From Jaltomata sinuosa (taxonomy: Eukaryota > Streptophyta > Magnoliopsida > Solanales > Solanaceae): DNA of 64,000 nt. The stretch's first letter is position 1; every line of letters starts with the position of its first letter. Under the pieces are notes generated by a model that was not told the origin of the DNA, did not search any database, and saw nothing but the letters and a program-made list of their open reading frames with translations. Location of the stretch: contig QJPP01005287.1 of the NCBI GenBank assembly GCA_003996215.1, positions 34,864 through 98,863 on the forward strand. The letters are read 5' to 3'. Made by a program: the position numbers and the translations under genes. Positions 33,683 through 44,734 of this stretch are shown here, piece by piece.

Positions 33683-36600
33683 TATTTATAAACAGTAGTT
33701 GCAGTGGAAAATTTACAAAACTCCTGCCCTGATTTTGTGAGTAATTGCAAAGGCAATTAAAAGTTGATGTTATTATTCCATCATTGACTTCATGTATGGA
33801 TGAACCAAATCATTGTCATTCATATTCTTCTTTCCTTTCTATTGTCATAACCATTGCTAGTGAAGAGAAAAAGAGTAATCCCCTGATGCTTCCAAATGCA
33901 AAAGGACTATCCATTCCTCTTCTAATTACTCGGGGTGGTCATCACCAGGAGCGTTGATAAGCCGGGCCTTCTTTCTTTAGGTTATTATTATGGTCTTTTT
34001 TGCGTAGATAATGTATTATATGATTTAATTTATGAATTATAGTATAATTTTAGGGCATTTTACATAAAACTCATATTTTTAGAACCTCATTACTCTTTAA
34101 GACATTAGTTTTCCTAATTACATTTTATGCCACTTTTCATGCTTCGGATACATGGATATTTCACATTGATTGTATGTATCTCAGATACATGAACAATTAA
34201 TTATGAAAATTTTAGTTAATCAAATCCCCTAATATAAGGCGGAAATCAAGGCATGTATATGTGATTAATTAATTTTATTTTATTAATTTTTAAAAATAAT
34301 AAATTCATTAATTTCATTAATATAAGACAGAAATATGTATATATTGGTTATGTAATTTAATTATTTTTATCTAATGTATCATTTTATATGTATCTAGTAT
34401 TAATTTCATGTATATTTTTATATGTATCAAGTATTAATTTCATGTATCTGTTTATAAGTATATAATATAAATTTCATGTATTTATTTATATGTATCTAAT
34501 ATTAATCTCATTATTATGTTTATATATATCTAATATTAATTTGTTGTATCAAATACCAACTTCATACATTATATCAAAAATACAGTAAATCTAGTATTAG
34601 TTTGATGTATTCAATATATAAATTTTTGCGCATAGATACTTTTGATACATGTATCTGGGATGTATCCAGTACTAATTTTATACATTATATCCAAAATACA
34701 GTAAATTCAGTATTAATTTAATGTATCAAATATAAATTTTATACAATGAATTTAAAATACATATATGTAGTATCAAGTTGACCGTCAGAACTTTTGATGC
34801 ATATATTTGTGCATAGATATATGTTTAAAAGAAAAAATAATATAGAATAAAAAGAAATACAGATCTGGCCTAAAACACAAAAAAACCGAGCTTCCAGCAA
34901 TAACTTTCAAATCCTCAAATTTGCCCCACTCGTTATCTTGATCATATTGATAGGAGACATGATTTCTGCAATAGTTTAGGAAATCTGAGGAAGTTAATCT
35001 CTCATTAAGTATTGATAGGAACAATCTATAAACAAGTGTCACAACATCATGTTAATCTAGGCTAGGAAAAAGAAAAGGAAGAGGCGCTGAAAAATTAGTA
35101 GAACAAGAAGACTTTTCCTTCTTTTTTTAAAGTTAGAGTTTTGACTTTTCCTTTTTTAAGTGAATAAATCGCATTAATGTGAGCCCGTTAGAATCCCGAA
35201 ATTTAAGGCGAGTTTGTAGGGAGAGTTATAGCTGGATGAGGAGTGACATGTATCTAGTACTAAAGTGGTATGAATTTGTGAAGAAGTGAGATATTATGTA
35301 ATTAATTTAAAGTAGTGAGAGAATAAGTAGATATGATAGGGATGTTTGGTTAATTATGTAGTTTATCTTAATTTTTACTCTTACAGGTTATAACCTTACT
35401 TTTCTTACCAAAAATAGCAGAATCAGCTAAATACATATATAATACATTTCTAACACAATTTGAATGTATTAATACATAAACTAATTTGAATATTTGAAAT
35501 TCAGGTATAATTTTTAATATCATTAATAAGAGAAAAAAATAAAAGACAATCGTAATACATTTTAAATTCAACATATTATACATGTTATAGGCATGTTTAA
35601 ATGCACGTGGTGTATACATAACTAAAATATTTTTAATACAAATATATTATAAGTATTATATGTGAATTTCAAACATTCTCGTACTATTTGTATTATATAT
35701 GTTTTCGAATAACAACTATCAAATTCATACCAATGTATAATATTGAATTCGAATAGTGTTATAATTATCATTTATATTTAATATAGTTATAAAATAACTT
35801 TTAAAAGTTTCACTTCTTCTTCTCCTGTGAATCACCATCACCGTACCACGTCGAACTACCAGTAGCTCTAACCAACCCAGAAACAAATCAATCCCCCTCT
35901 AAACCCTTAATATCATTTTCTCTCCTCTCAGCCGCCACAACCCCCTTCCTCTCTCAACCTCTTACAATTCAAATTGTCTAATATTGAAATGACGGGCTTA
36001 AGTGTGATTGAAGCATAATCAATTGATTAAATATGTGATTGTTGAATTCACTGTTGTCAAATAAAGTGTCTTTATCATATATCTTATAGCAGAAAGCAAG
36101 TTACCAACTTCAAAATAATTATATCTAATAGCAGAGAGTGGAGATTTTATTTTGGGGGTAAATTAGGCAGAGAGAGAGAGAATGGAAAGGAGCACGATCA
36201 TAAAAAAAAAAAAGAGAAATGGAATGGGAATGGGTAATGGGAGTGTGGTGTTGCTGGACGGAGTTGTTGTTGGTGTTGGTTTGTTTCGCTGGAGTGGTGT
36301 GGTTTCGCCGGAACAACGAAGGGAGAGGTAGCAAGGGGACTGGTTCATCGGGCTTTATTGTTCATGGGATTCGGCCGGAGTTTGGTGTCACGGTGGTAAA
36401 AAAAGAGGGATGGTGGATTTGGGGCGGTGAGCTCGTCGGAGCTTCGTCTGATTCTTTCCATTTCACCGGTGGTGGTGCTGGTTTCATTGGTTGTTCGCTG
36501 GCTGGACGGAGAACAGGGATTATTGCGTGGGTAAAGCTAACAACTATTAAGGCTAAATGTAGGCTATGGTGGTGCGGTGGGGTTTCGCCTGAGAAAAGTG

Positions 36601-36736
36601 AAAGGTTTGAGGATGGAGAAGTAAAAGAGAGAACACATTTTATCTAGATAATCCGCTATTAAATGTAATAATAGGCTACAGACGATAATATATTTAAAGC
36701 ACTTTTAAAAAAACATAATAAAGTTTTCGTAAGACA
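33683..36736. other. AT-rich intergenic region
   Basis: No gene I can name. A 70-codon plus-strand frame at 33745-33957 has no recognisable motif or splice context. A 142-codon plus-strand frame at 36219-36647 is Trp/Gly/Val-rich with one hydrophobic stretch near its start and follows a GA-rich run (36167-36185); it could be a chance frame or part of an unrecognised repeat. The rest is AT-rich DNA with the degenerate tandem repeat described separately. Confidence 0.4.
34365..34765. repeat. Degenerate ATGTATC...TATTAATTT tandem repeat
   Basis: About ten imperfect copies of ATGTATCTAGTATTAATTTC-like units spaced roughly 30-40 bases apart, with many substitutions. Looks like an old AT-rich minisatellite or a low-complexity MITE interior. 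Confidence 0.5.
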
Positions 36737-36744
36737 TTTTTTTT

Positions 36745-37757
36745 ATCAAAAGGGGCTAAAGGCCCCAAATATATTAAAGGAAAACACACAGGCCCAAAGT
36801 TGGCTCATCTGCAAATAATATCCACACCAATATCAACAGCAAAACACTAATAAGAAAAACAAAGTAGAAAAAGGAAAGGGTTTCTAAAGTGTCCTAAAGC
36901 AGACATCGAGAAACCTCCTTGTCTGTAGAGTTTCTTTTTCTGATCAACGATAGCAATGGCCAGCTCTTTCACATGTTCCTCCAGTGGTTGACGCTATGGA
37001 GCTCCGGCTTAAGAGCAGTTGTTGAGCTTTCATCGATGAGGGCTCGTCGGAGAAGGAGGTCATTCACGGTTAGTCATCACCATCCTCTTGTAAAGAAATT
37101 TTAGCTCTCCCATCGACACTAAGGGGTTTAGACCTAAGAGATGATGGATTGATGTTCTACTCGCAAAGTCGTCGGAGCTCCAACAAGGAGATCCCACCGG
37201 CAAGACAGTAGCATCTTGTCCACCGTTCAATCTAAACTTTTTATCCTTTATTGTCGATTTTCGAGACTAACCTTTCTCTATTGAAGATGATGACTCGGGT
37301 TGCTTTAGTTGAGAGCCTCCTCCAGCTTTCTTGTTGATGATGGACGGCTAAAACTTCTCAGTTAACTAGCTGAATACTATGTGTCTGAGCTTGCTTACTG
37401 GAATAAATCATACCTCAAAGGTAAGGATATGTCCCTTCATCATATCTACGGTGGGTTGAATCTCATAAGAAATTAATACCACCACCAGTAGACACGATTA
37501 ATGAAAATATTCCCCATCTTTGGATTATTTACTTATGTTCATTCTGACACAGGTTTTCCTGATGAAATTGAACCTGACAATTGTGAGATTTCTAGATTTG
37601 CTGCATCTAGTCCTAGTTAAGCATTATTTTACACCCCAAAGCTCTCACCAGGTGCGTAATGCTGATAACCAACCGAATTTTCTTTAGACTAAAATGTATG
37701 CATATGCAGTATCCTGCTCCATGCCAAGTTTTACTTCTTTTTATGGGTCATCCTGCA
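36745..37757 (-). other. LINE 3' untranslated region
   Basis: About 1 kb between the ORF2 stop and the A tail, longer than I would expect for this family. It holds no recognisable coding on the LINE strand. On the opposite strand 37548-37621 reads like a short exon end (CAG then FPDEIEPDNCEISRF to a stop), which may be chance or captured host sequence. Confidence 0.5.
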
Positions 37758-40700
37758 TCAGTTGATATCTACAGACCAGTGATTGTTAATTGCTGACCTT
37801 CTTATGTTTGGAATTCCCTGTTTCTCCATGTTAATAATTCTTTTTCCTGCACTTGGTATGTCCTGAAACTGATTGAATTGAAAAACACCTGCAAAACAGA
37901 AAACTAGGTAAGCAAAGTAATCAGCAAGGGAATTATCCTCCCTCAAGGAGTGTTGTACCTTTGCTGTAATTTAGGACCTTATATTATTTATGCAGTTCAC
38001 TTCCATAGCAATACTCCAAGGGATTTCCCAATTTCCTTCTAAAATCTGGACAAGAGCCATAGAATCTGATCCAATAATAATGTTATCAATGTTATTTTCT
38101 CTGCAATACACCAAACCTTCCTTGATAGACCTTGCCTCTGCCACCAAATTTGTAGTGTCCTGAATTCTCACTCCTTTTGCAAACACAAAATCTCCTTCTG
38201 AGTTTCTAATGCAGAAAGCAGCCGAACTAGGGCCTGGATTTCCCCTAGAAGCTCCATCAGTGTTGCATTTAAACTAGTGTACCGGGGGATGAATCCACTT
38301 TACAATCTTGAAACTGTGGGAAGGCATGTAGTTCTCCAAACTCTTAATTATATCATGCCACTTGTTTCCTTCACAAAATACCTTGAATCTGAGTTGTAGG
38401 AACTTTCTAATTGACTCTGTAGTCTCCCAAATGATCTTACTAATTGAAAAGGTACCCCCATGAAGAACAATATTTCTTCTTTTCCATAAATACCACATGA
38501 TAAAGATAGGTGTCACCTGATATGTCTCTTTCAGTCTATAATTCCCATCCCAACTTCACCATTGTTTAATGTGCTGCTTTACAAAAGCAAGAGGACAGTG
38601 CCCTTTTGCGTAAGTAAAGTACTGCCAGTATCTTTGTGCAATCTCTCCTTTGAGGAATAAGTGTTCTATTGATTCAGCCTCTGGAATTGTACAGCACCTG
38701 CAAAAGAGAGAAGTATTAGGATTCCAAGCATGCATGAGTTGTGCCACTGGCACCTTTCCTTTCCAAATCCTCCATGCCAAAAAGGAGTACTTGAAAGGCA
38801 TTCCTTTGCACCACAACTTCTTCAGATCTTCACACATATCCAATTTTTCTCTTAATAGTTTCCATGCACTTTTTACACTAAACAGTCCAGTGCTTGTCTT
38901 GGTCCACCAAGGTTTATCCCCTTGATTTGTCAGATGAACCTGACTCATGTTATTCTTGATATGTGTTACCACATACTCTGGAACATAGTTTTTCATTTCC
39001 TCAAAGTTCCAGCCCTCTTCATTAAGAAATACATCAATATCTGTCATTACATGACAAGTATGGACTGCAGATTGGTGTTTGAAAAGAGGACCTAAATTCG
39101 TCCAATTTTCGAACCAAATACTAGATGTGTCAGCCTTAGGTTCCCACCACATAGCTTGCTCCAGACTATCTCTATGTTCCAACATGTATTTCCAGACTTG
39201 AGATCCCCCTTTCCACTCCACCAGTGAAGGTATTTGTTTTTTACAGTATTTGTTCCAAAAGAAGTTGGACCATATATTATTTTGAGTTCTGAATCTCCAC
39301 CATAGTTTTGCATATAAAGCCTTTGATACTTCCACCATGGATCTATAACCTAGGCCCCCCTCTTGCTTTGGTAGGCAGATCTTCTTTCATGCTGACCAGT
39401 GTTTACTCCTTCCTGATTCCTTATTACTCCAAAAGAATTTGCAAAATTTCTGTGAAGATCTTTAATAACACACAAAGGAGGAACAATTGCAGAAAGAATA
39501 TAAATTGGAGTGCTTTGTAATACACTGGTAATAAGGACTTCTTTGCCCCCGTACGATAGCATCTTACCTTTTCAGGGCTGCAACTTTCATTTAACCTTGT
39601 CAATCAACTCAGCCTAATGCTCCTTTCTTTTCTTAGAATGAGTAATAGGACACCTTAAATACTTCATAAGAAAAGTTCCCCTATTCATGCCAAAGCACTG
39701 TTTCACCATATCAATAGTGTTCCTGCTGTGTTTTGATGCAAGTAATACACTCTTCTCTTTATTCATTTTCCGACCCGATTGCTTCTCATAGTCTTGCAAC
39801 ATATCCATGATCTTCCTCAAAGAATATTCATTAGTGGAGGAGAAGATAATTGTGTCATCATCATAAGCAAGGTGATTCAGGTTAGGGCTTCATTTAGGCA
39901 TCTCATAACCTACAAACTGATCATCACTATATAATGCATTCAAAGCCCTAGTAAGCACTTCTGCAGACAGAATAAAAAGGGCTGGAGAGAGAGGGTCCAC
40001 TTGCTTAACTCCCCTGGTGGAGTGAAAGAACCCATGAGGTTGCCCATTAATAAGCACAGAATAGTAGTTATTCGTAATCAATCTCCAAACCAAATCAACC
40101 ACTATGTTGGAGAAGCCCATCTTCCTCAACACCTTCATTAAAAAGAACCAGGAGACCCTGTCATAAGCTTTGGACATATCCAATTTGATGACCACATTTG
40201 AAGGCTTTCCTCTTTTGTTGATGTCTGTAATCAATTCCTATGTAAGAATCACATTCTCTATGATACTCCTACCTTTCACAAAACCAGATTGATTAGTAGA
40301 GATAAGCTTTGGCAAAATATCCTCTAATCTATCATGGATAATTCTAGAGAAAATCTTATTTACAAAGTTACTCAGGCTAATTGGCCTCAAATCTTAAAAG
40401 GTTTGAACATTTTCCTTCTTTGGTAAGAGGACCAAGTTAGTGTGAGTGATGGATTTTGGTAGAGAGTTACCAGCAAAGAAATCATGAACCATCCTTACAA
40501 TGTCTGGTCCCACAGTGTCCCAACATGATTGATAGAATATACCTGACATACTATCTGGTCCACCTGCACTATCTCCATTAAGCTTAAACACAACATTTTT
40601 CACTTCTTCACTGTTAGGTAGATCCCCTAAGGCTGCATTTTCCTCTTCATTAATCATTGCTGGAATGTGGGTTAGTAAATATTGATCAGTGGAGTCTCTT

Positions 40701-41917
40701 TCTTGCATGAATTGTTTCTAGAAAAATTGCACAGCTTCATTAGCTATATCCCCTGAATCTTCCAGCCAGTCTCCATCTAAGTTTTGAATCTTTAGTAGTT
40801 TCAACCTCTGTATTCTTTCCTTTACCAGACTCTGAAAAAATGTGGTATTTCGGTCTCCTTCATCAAACCAAGTATACCCTGCTTTCTGTTGCCAATAACA
40901 TTCTTCAAGATGCAAGTATTTTGTATATTCAGCCTTTGCTCTTTGCATCACTACTCTGTTTTGTAGTGTAGGATTTTCCTCGAAAAGTTATTCCTTAATT
41001 TTAGCAATCTCCTCCCTGATAATCAATTGTTGAAAGATGTCCCCATATGTTAGTCTGCTCCACACAGTAAGAGCCTTCTTGATTTTCTTCAACTTTCTTT
41101 TAAAATCTAAGAAAGGGTTAGAAGTAGTTTCAGAGCTCCAATTTTGACTAACCAGAGTCTTAAATTCCTCATGCTTGGTCCAAAAATTAAGAAACCTGAA
41201 AGATCTTTTAAAGTTGTTAGCACTGTTTTCACAACTTAATAACATTGGGGCATGATCAGAGCCAGTTCTTGGCAAGTGCTCCACTTCCACATGGGAAAAT
41301 AATGCCTGAAACTCTGAATTAATTAAGATTCTGTCCAACCTCTCAAAGATACAATCTTCCCCTGCTCTACTATTCCACCAGGTGAAATGGCTGCCCTTGT
41401 AATGAACTTGTGCAAGATCACATGATTCAATACAAGTTTTGAGGTCCTCAGACTAAGCATTTATCACTGGGAGACCCCCTATCTTTTCTTCTTTATTTAA
41501 TACCACATTAAAATCTCCACCAATCAACCAAGGACTATTGATTTCAGCAGCTAAAGCATATATATCCTCCCACAACTCAATTCTCAATAGGCTATCACAT
41601 TTAGCATATACCATAGTAGCATAAAAAGAGGACATAGTTGTCTGATCTTGTTACTTGATAGTGATTTGTTGATCTGTATTACTAATCACAGTAGTATCAT
41701 ACCCATGATTTGTAAATACCCAAATCTTCCCATTAACATTGTGACAAACTTGAGGCATTTTCAACCTTTTTATGTATCTATTGATTGTTCTAATATGTTG
41801 AAAAGGTTCCATTAAAGCCACAAAAGCAAACTTATGATAATGATGCAACATTTGCACCATGTGGAATGCTTTTTGTGACTTTACTGACCTTATGTTCCAT
41901 ATGAGTGCTTTCAACAT
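37758..41917 (-). pseudogene. LINE ORF2 (endonuclease, RT, zf-RVT, RNase H), broken
   Basis: Starts near 41917 with LIWNIRSVKSQKAF (endonuclease motif). VALMEPF, GGDFNVVLN (near 41515) and TGSDHAPML (near 41260) are the remaining apurinic-endonuclease motifs. RT blocks: NLVLLPKKENVQ, KLDMSKAYDRVSWFF (40175 region) and VKQVDPLSPALFIL. The catalytic box near 39860 reads AYDDDT where AYADDT is usual, so both catalytic Asp remain. zf-RVT lies at 38556-39338. The RNase H domain (37971-38186, with VAEARSIKEGL and GSDSMAL) ends with REDNSLADYFA at about 37930. Roughly ten stops or shifts break it. Confidence 0.87.
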
Positions 41918-41960
41918 TTACAGACTTGATTTGACACCCCCTTCCTCTTTGGCTGCACTC

Positions 41961-43723
41961 TTACTGGTTGTGCTGATTCACCATTTCCTTGTTTTTTTCC
42001 TTTCCTTGCGGACTTAAAGCATTAATAGCTCTTGGAGACAGGTCTGCATCTTGGATGATCTGTTCCTCATTCATCTTACTCTCCCCTGCTTCTATATTAC
42101 CAGCAATTTCTTCTTCTTCCTCCAGATTATGGGTAAGGATGTTATGAAGTGGCTTGTTTGGGGATTTAATTGCAGTTAGAACAATTTGAGACTCTTCCAT
42201 CTGGACTGCAACAGGGACTTCCACTATTGTCGTATTACTATTAATCTGCTTGTCTATACTCCTCTTATTCTCCCCTCTTTTGTAAGTTTGGATCTGTAAA
42301 TGGATGTTGCTACTATCTTTATCCTTACCAGATTCATCATGTGCTTGACTGATCAAGGACTTTGATGTTGCTGCAGGATCACTTTGACCATCAAACTCTT
42401 GGGAACTGATTCTAGGAGATTCTTCATGACCTTGACTGGACACAATATCAAGACACAATGCATCTGTAATTGCAACAACTCTGTTCATTTTAGCTTCTTC
42501 TTCCCTGTCATTACTGAATTGCAGTTTTTCTACTGTCTTGTTGCTGGTACTGTTTTTGTCTGTGGGCTTCTCCTTGTTGTGGTGTTTAGCAAAGGCTTTT
42601 AGTATCCCATCTTTTGTAGATGACTGGTGGTTCTCCTGTTTTTGATCTCTTGTAACATGTTGATGAGTCTCCTCACTCTTTGTTGTGTCTTTGTGCTGGC
42701 TTACTGTATCTGCATCTGTTCCTTTTAAGTTGTCCTCTATGATAATTGGTTGTGGATGTTCATCATCAGTTAATGCTGCAAAGGTGTTGCTGGTGCTAAC
42801 CTTCTTCCCCGGTGTTATAGCCTTATCACTAAGGTAATTATGTGCATTTTTCTCTATAGTGAACCGTGTAGGATTCCACTGCTTTTGAACCCGTCTTCCC
42901 TCTTTGAGCCCCATTTGCTGCATTTTTGTCCACTTTTTCCTCTTCTACTTTATCCTCACCAGTTGACTCCTGCTTTCTCAATTCTAGATGTAGTATCCTG
43001 CACTCTTGTTCATCATGCCCTTGTAACTTGCACTCGTTACAATACTTAGGAAGCATATCATATTGGATTTTAACTTTCTCAACTCTGGAGGCTTGTGTAT
43101 TCGGGTTAATTATTTTCATTTCCACCCATTTTGAAAAATTAGAGAGTAGGTCCACCTGTACCTTAATCCTAGCACAATTAGGTCTAGTTTTGTCGATGGT
43201 AGCCATATCCAAATGTAAAGGTTTTCCAACCGCAGAGGCTAGAGAGAAAAGAGACTCTTTAACAAAAAAGGTAGGCTTTAAATCCAAGAAGGAGATCCAA
43301 GCCATTGCCTGTGTCGTCTCTTCTTCTACTCTAAAGGTAGCATCATATATAAGAGGTCTCACCGGGTATGAATATCCTTCTTTGTCCAGGATGTAAAAAA
43401 CATTTTTAGACATCATATTCATGAAATCTTCCTCCAAGTTAAAACCTTATCAACACATGTCTATTCCTTAGTAACCCAATTTTACAATTTCCCTTCACTC
43501 TACATTGCTTAGGGATTTGAATACGAAGATCTTTCAACTCTGGCCATCCATATGAAAACTTTCCAACAACAGCATATTGCAGGTTTTCAATGGTATTCAT
43601 TCTATTAACCTCATCTTCAGTCCATTGTATTCTAGGCACTCCATTGTTAAGGGAGAGTTTCTTCATTGGGATTGGCTCCACCATAGGGGTTGTACTTATA
43701 TTGCTTACTGGAGCTTTTAGCAT
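41961..43723 (-). pseudogene. LINE ORF1 (DUF4283/zinc-knuckle RNA-binding protein), frameshifted
   Basis: The first part (43723-43439) starts MLKAPVSNISTTPM and includes VVGKFSYGWPELKDL, typical of plant L1 ORF1. A one-base insertion near 43438 shifts the frame; 43437-42838 continues with AMAWISFLDLKPTFFVKESL and a CX2CX4HX4C-type knuckle (CNECKLQGHDEQEC). A second shift leads to 42923-41961, a long hydrophilic Glu/Lys/Ser-rich tail. The protein would bind LINE RNA as a ribonucleoprotein. Only two shifts separate it from a full frame. Confidence 0.85.
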
Positions 43724-43735
43724 TATCTATGTAAA

Positions 43736-44175
43736 AATTCCTATTATTTAACGTAATGGATCTGTCAAATACAATTTTAGAAAGGAAAAATCGCGTGATT
43801 AGATTGGATCAGCTTTTGCATCATAAGAAAGCTCTATCAGAAAAAGTGCACAGGCGGATATCATTTAAAAACCAACACATTTAAGTTTTTCAAAATGTTA
43901 AAGAATCTAATATTAATAATACTTAATTAGAAAGCAAATGGCATTGGAAGAGAGATTAAAACGAGTTGCAACATGGTTCTGCAATCTGTACAGCAAGACC
44001 AAGCCGCAGGAACTTATACAGCAAGTATATCTTATATTGATACAACACATCCACAACGAGGAAGCAGCTGCAAGGCGGGGGTGTGTGATAAAAATGTCCC
44101 TCACCGGCTATGATTTGTCTTTCCAAATGGCTGGATATCCGTAAGAGGGCCGTTGCGATCATTTGCCATATTTTC
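43736..44175 (-). other. PP2C 3' flank and LINE 5' junction
   Basis: Sequence downstream of the PP2C stop codon, probably its 3' UTR (from 44175 leftwards), merging into the LINE 5' end near 43735. No clear AATAAA on the minus strand close to the stop; the polyadenylation site is not assigned. Confidence 0.5.
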
Positions 44176-44734
44176 TCATGAGTTGCTTTCCAGTACTCCT
44201 TTTAGAAGATTCAGTCCTTCTGCTGATATGCTTCTACGAACTCGAGTTTGAGGTACATCTATCCGAGGTGGAGGATCTGGAGAGAAGCAAATCACTATAA
44301 CTGTTAAATTGTCGCATGTATTGCGCTTGAGGGCTTCCCTTACCAGTTCTCTTGAACATCTCTCAGGATCATTATGCAGCATCAGTTCTTTCCTGGCCAG
44401 TGTAACGGCACATTGGCTACTCATAACATCCCAAAGACCATCACAACCCATGATTAGGAACTCATCATCCTCGGTCAACACTGTCTCCTGCAACTCTGGT
44501 TCTGCACTCAAGGGGCAGGCAGAACCTTTAGGGCCCTTCATGTGCCAATCTCCAAGGGCACGTGCTATAGATAACTGTCCATTTAAGTATCCATCATATA
44601 TGACTCCTCCAAGTTTTTCTATCCTAAGCCTTTCAGACGTGCTATTTGGTTTGTGGTCCTTGGACAGCTCAATTGCTTTACCTCTTTTCCCCAGCACAGC
44701 GCGACAATCACCTGCATTAGCAACCATCATGGTT
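44176..44734 (-). CDS. PP2C coding exon 4 (residues 202-387 and stop)
   Basis: Acceptor TTTTGCAG before 44734; completes Arg202 and runs to the stop at 44176-44178. Holds the ANAGDCR, LSIARALGD, CDGLWDV and CDNLTV motifs. Confidence 0.95.

Larger units (their letters stand above)
36737..43735 (-). mobile_element. L1-type LINE, nearly full length, decayed
   Basis: A minus-strand non-LTR retrotransposon of about 7 kb. Its 3' end carries a short A tail (T run 36737-36744) preceded by the GGGGCCTTTAGCCCC / GATAAAA end typical of plant L1 LINEs. It has ORF1 (DUF4283-like plus zinc knuckle) and ORF2 (endonuclease, RT, zf-RVT, RNase H). The 5' boundary is approximate (just upstream of the ORF1 start at 43723). 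I could not find a convincing target duplication. It lies in the same orientation just downstream of the PP2C gene. Confidence 0.88.

Noticed and set aside
34020..35860. Possible CRISPR-like or satellite array in the AT-rich region
   Set aside because: Repeats are too irregular in spacing and sequence, and the genome is eukaryotic; kept only as a degenerate tandem repeat.
42384..43396. Plus-strand frames at 42384-42602, 42840-43049 and 42926-43396
   Set aside because: Antisense to LINE ORF1; the minus-strand frame has the recognised zinc knuckle and conserved blocks.
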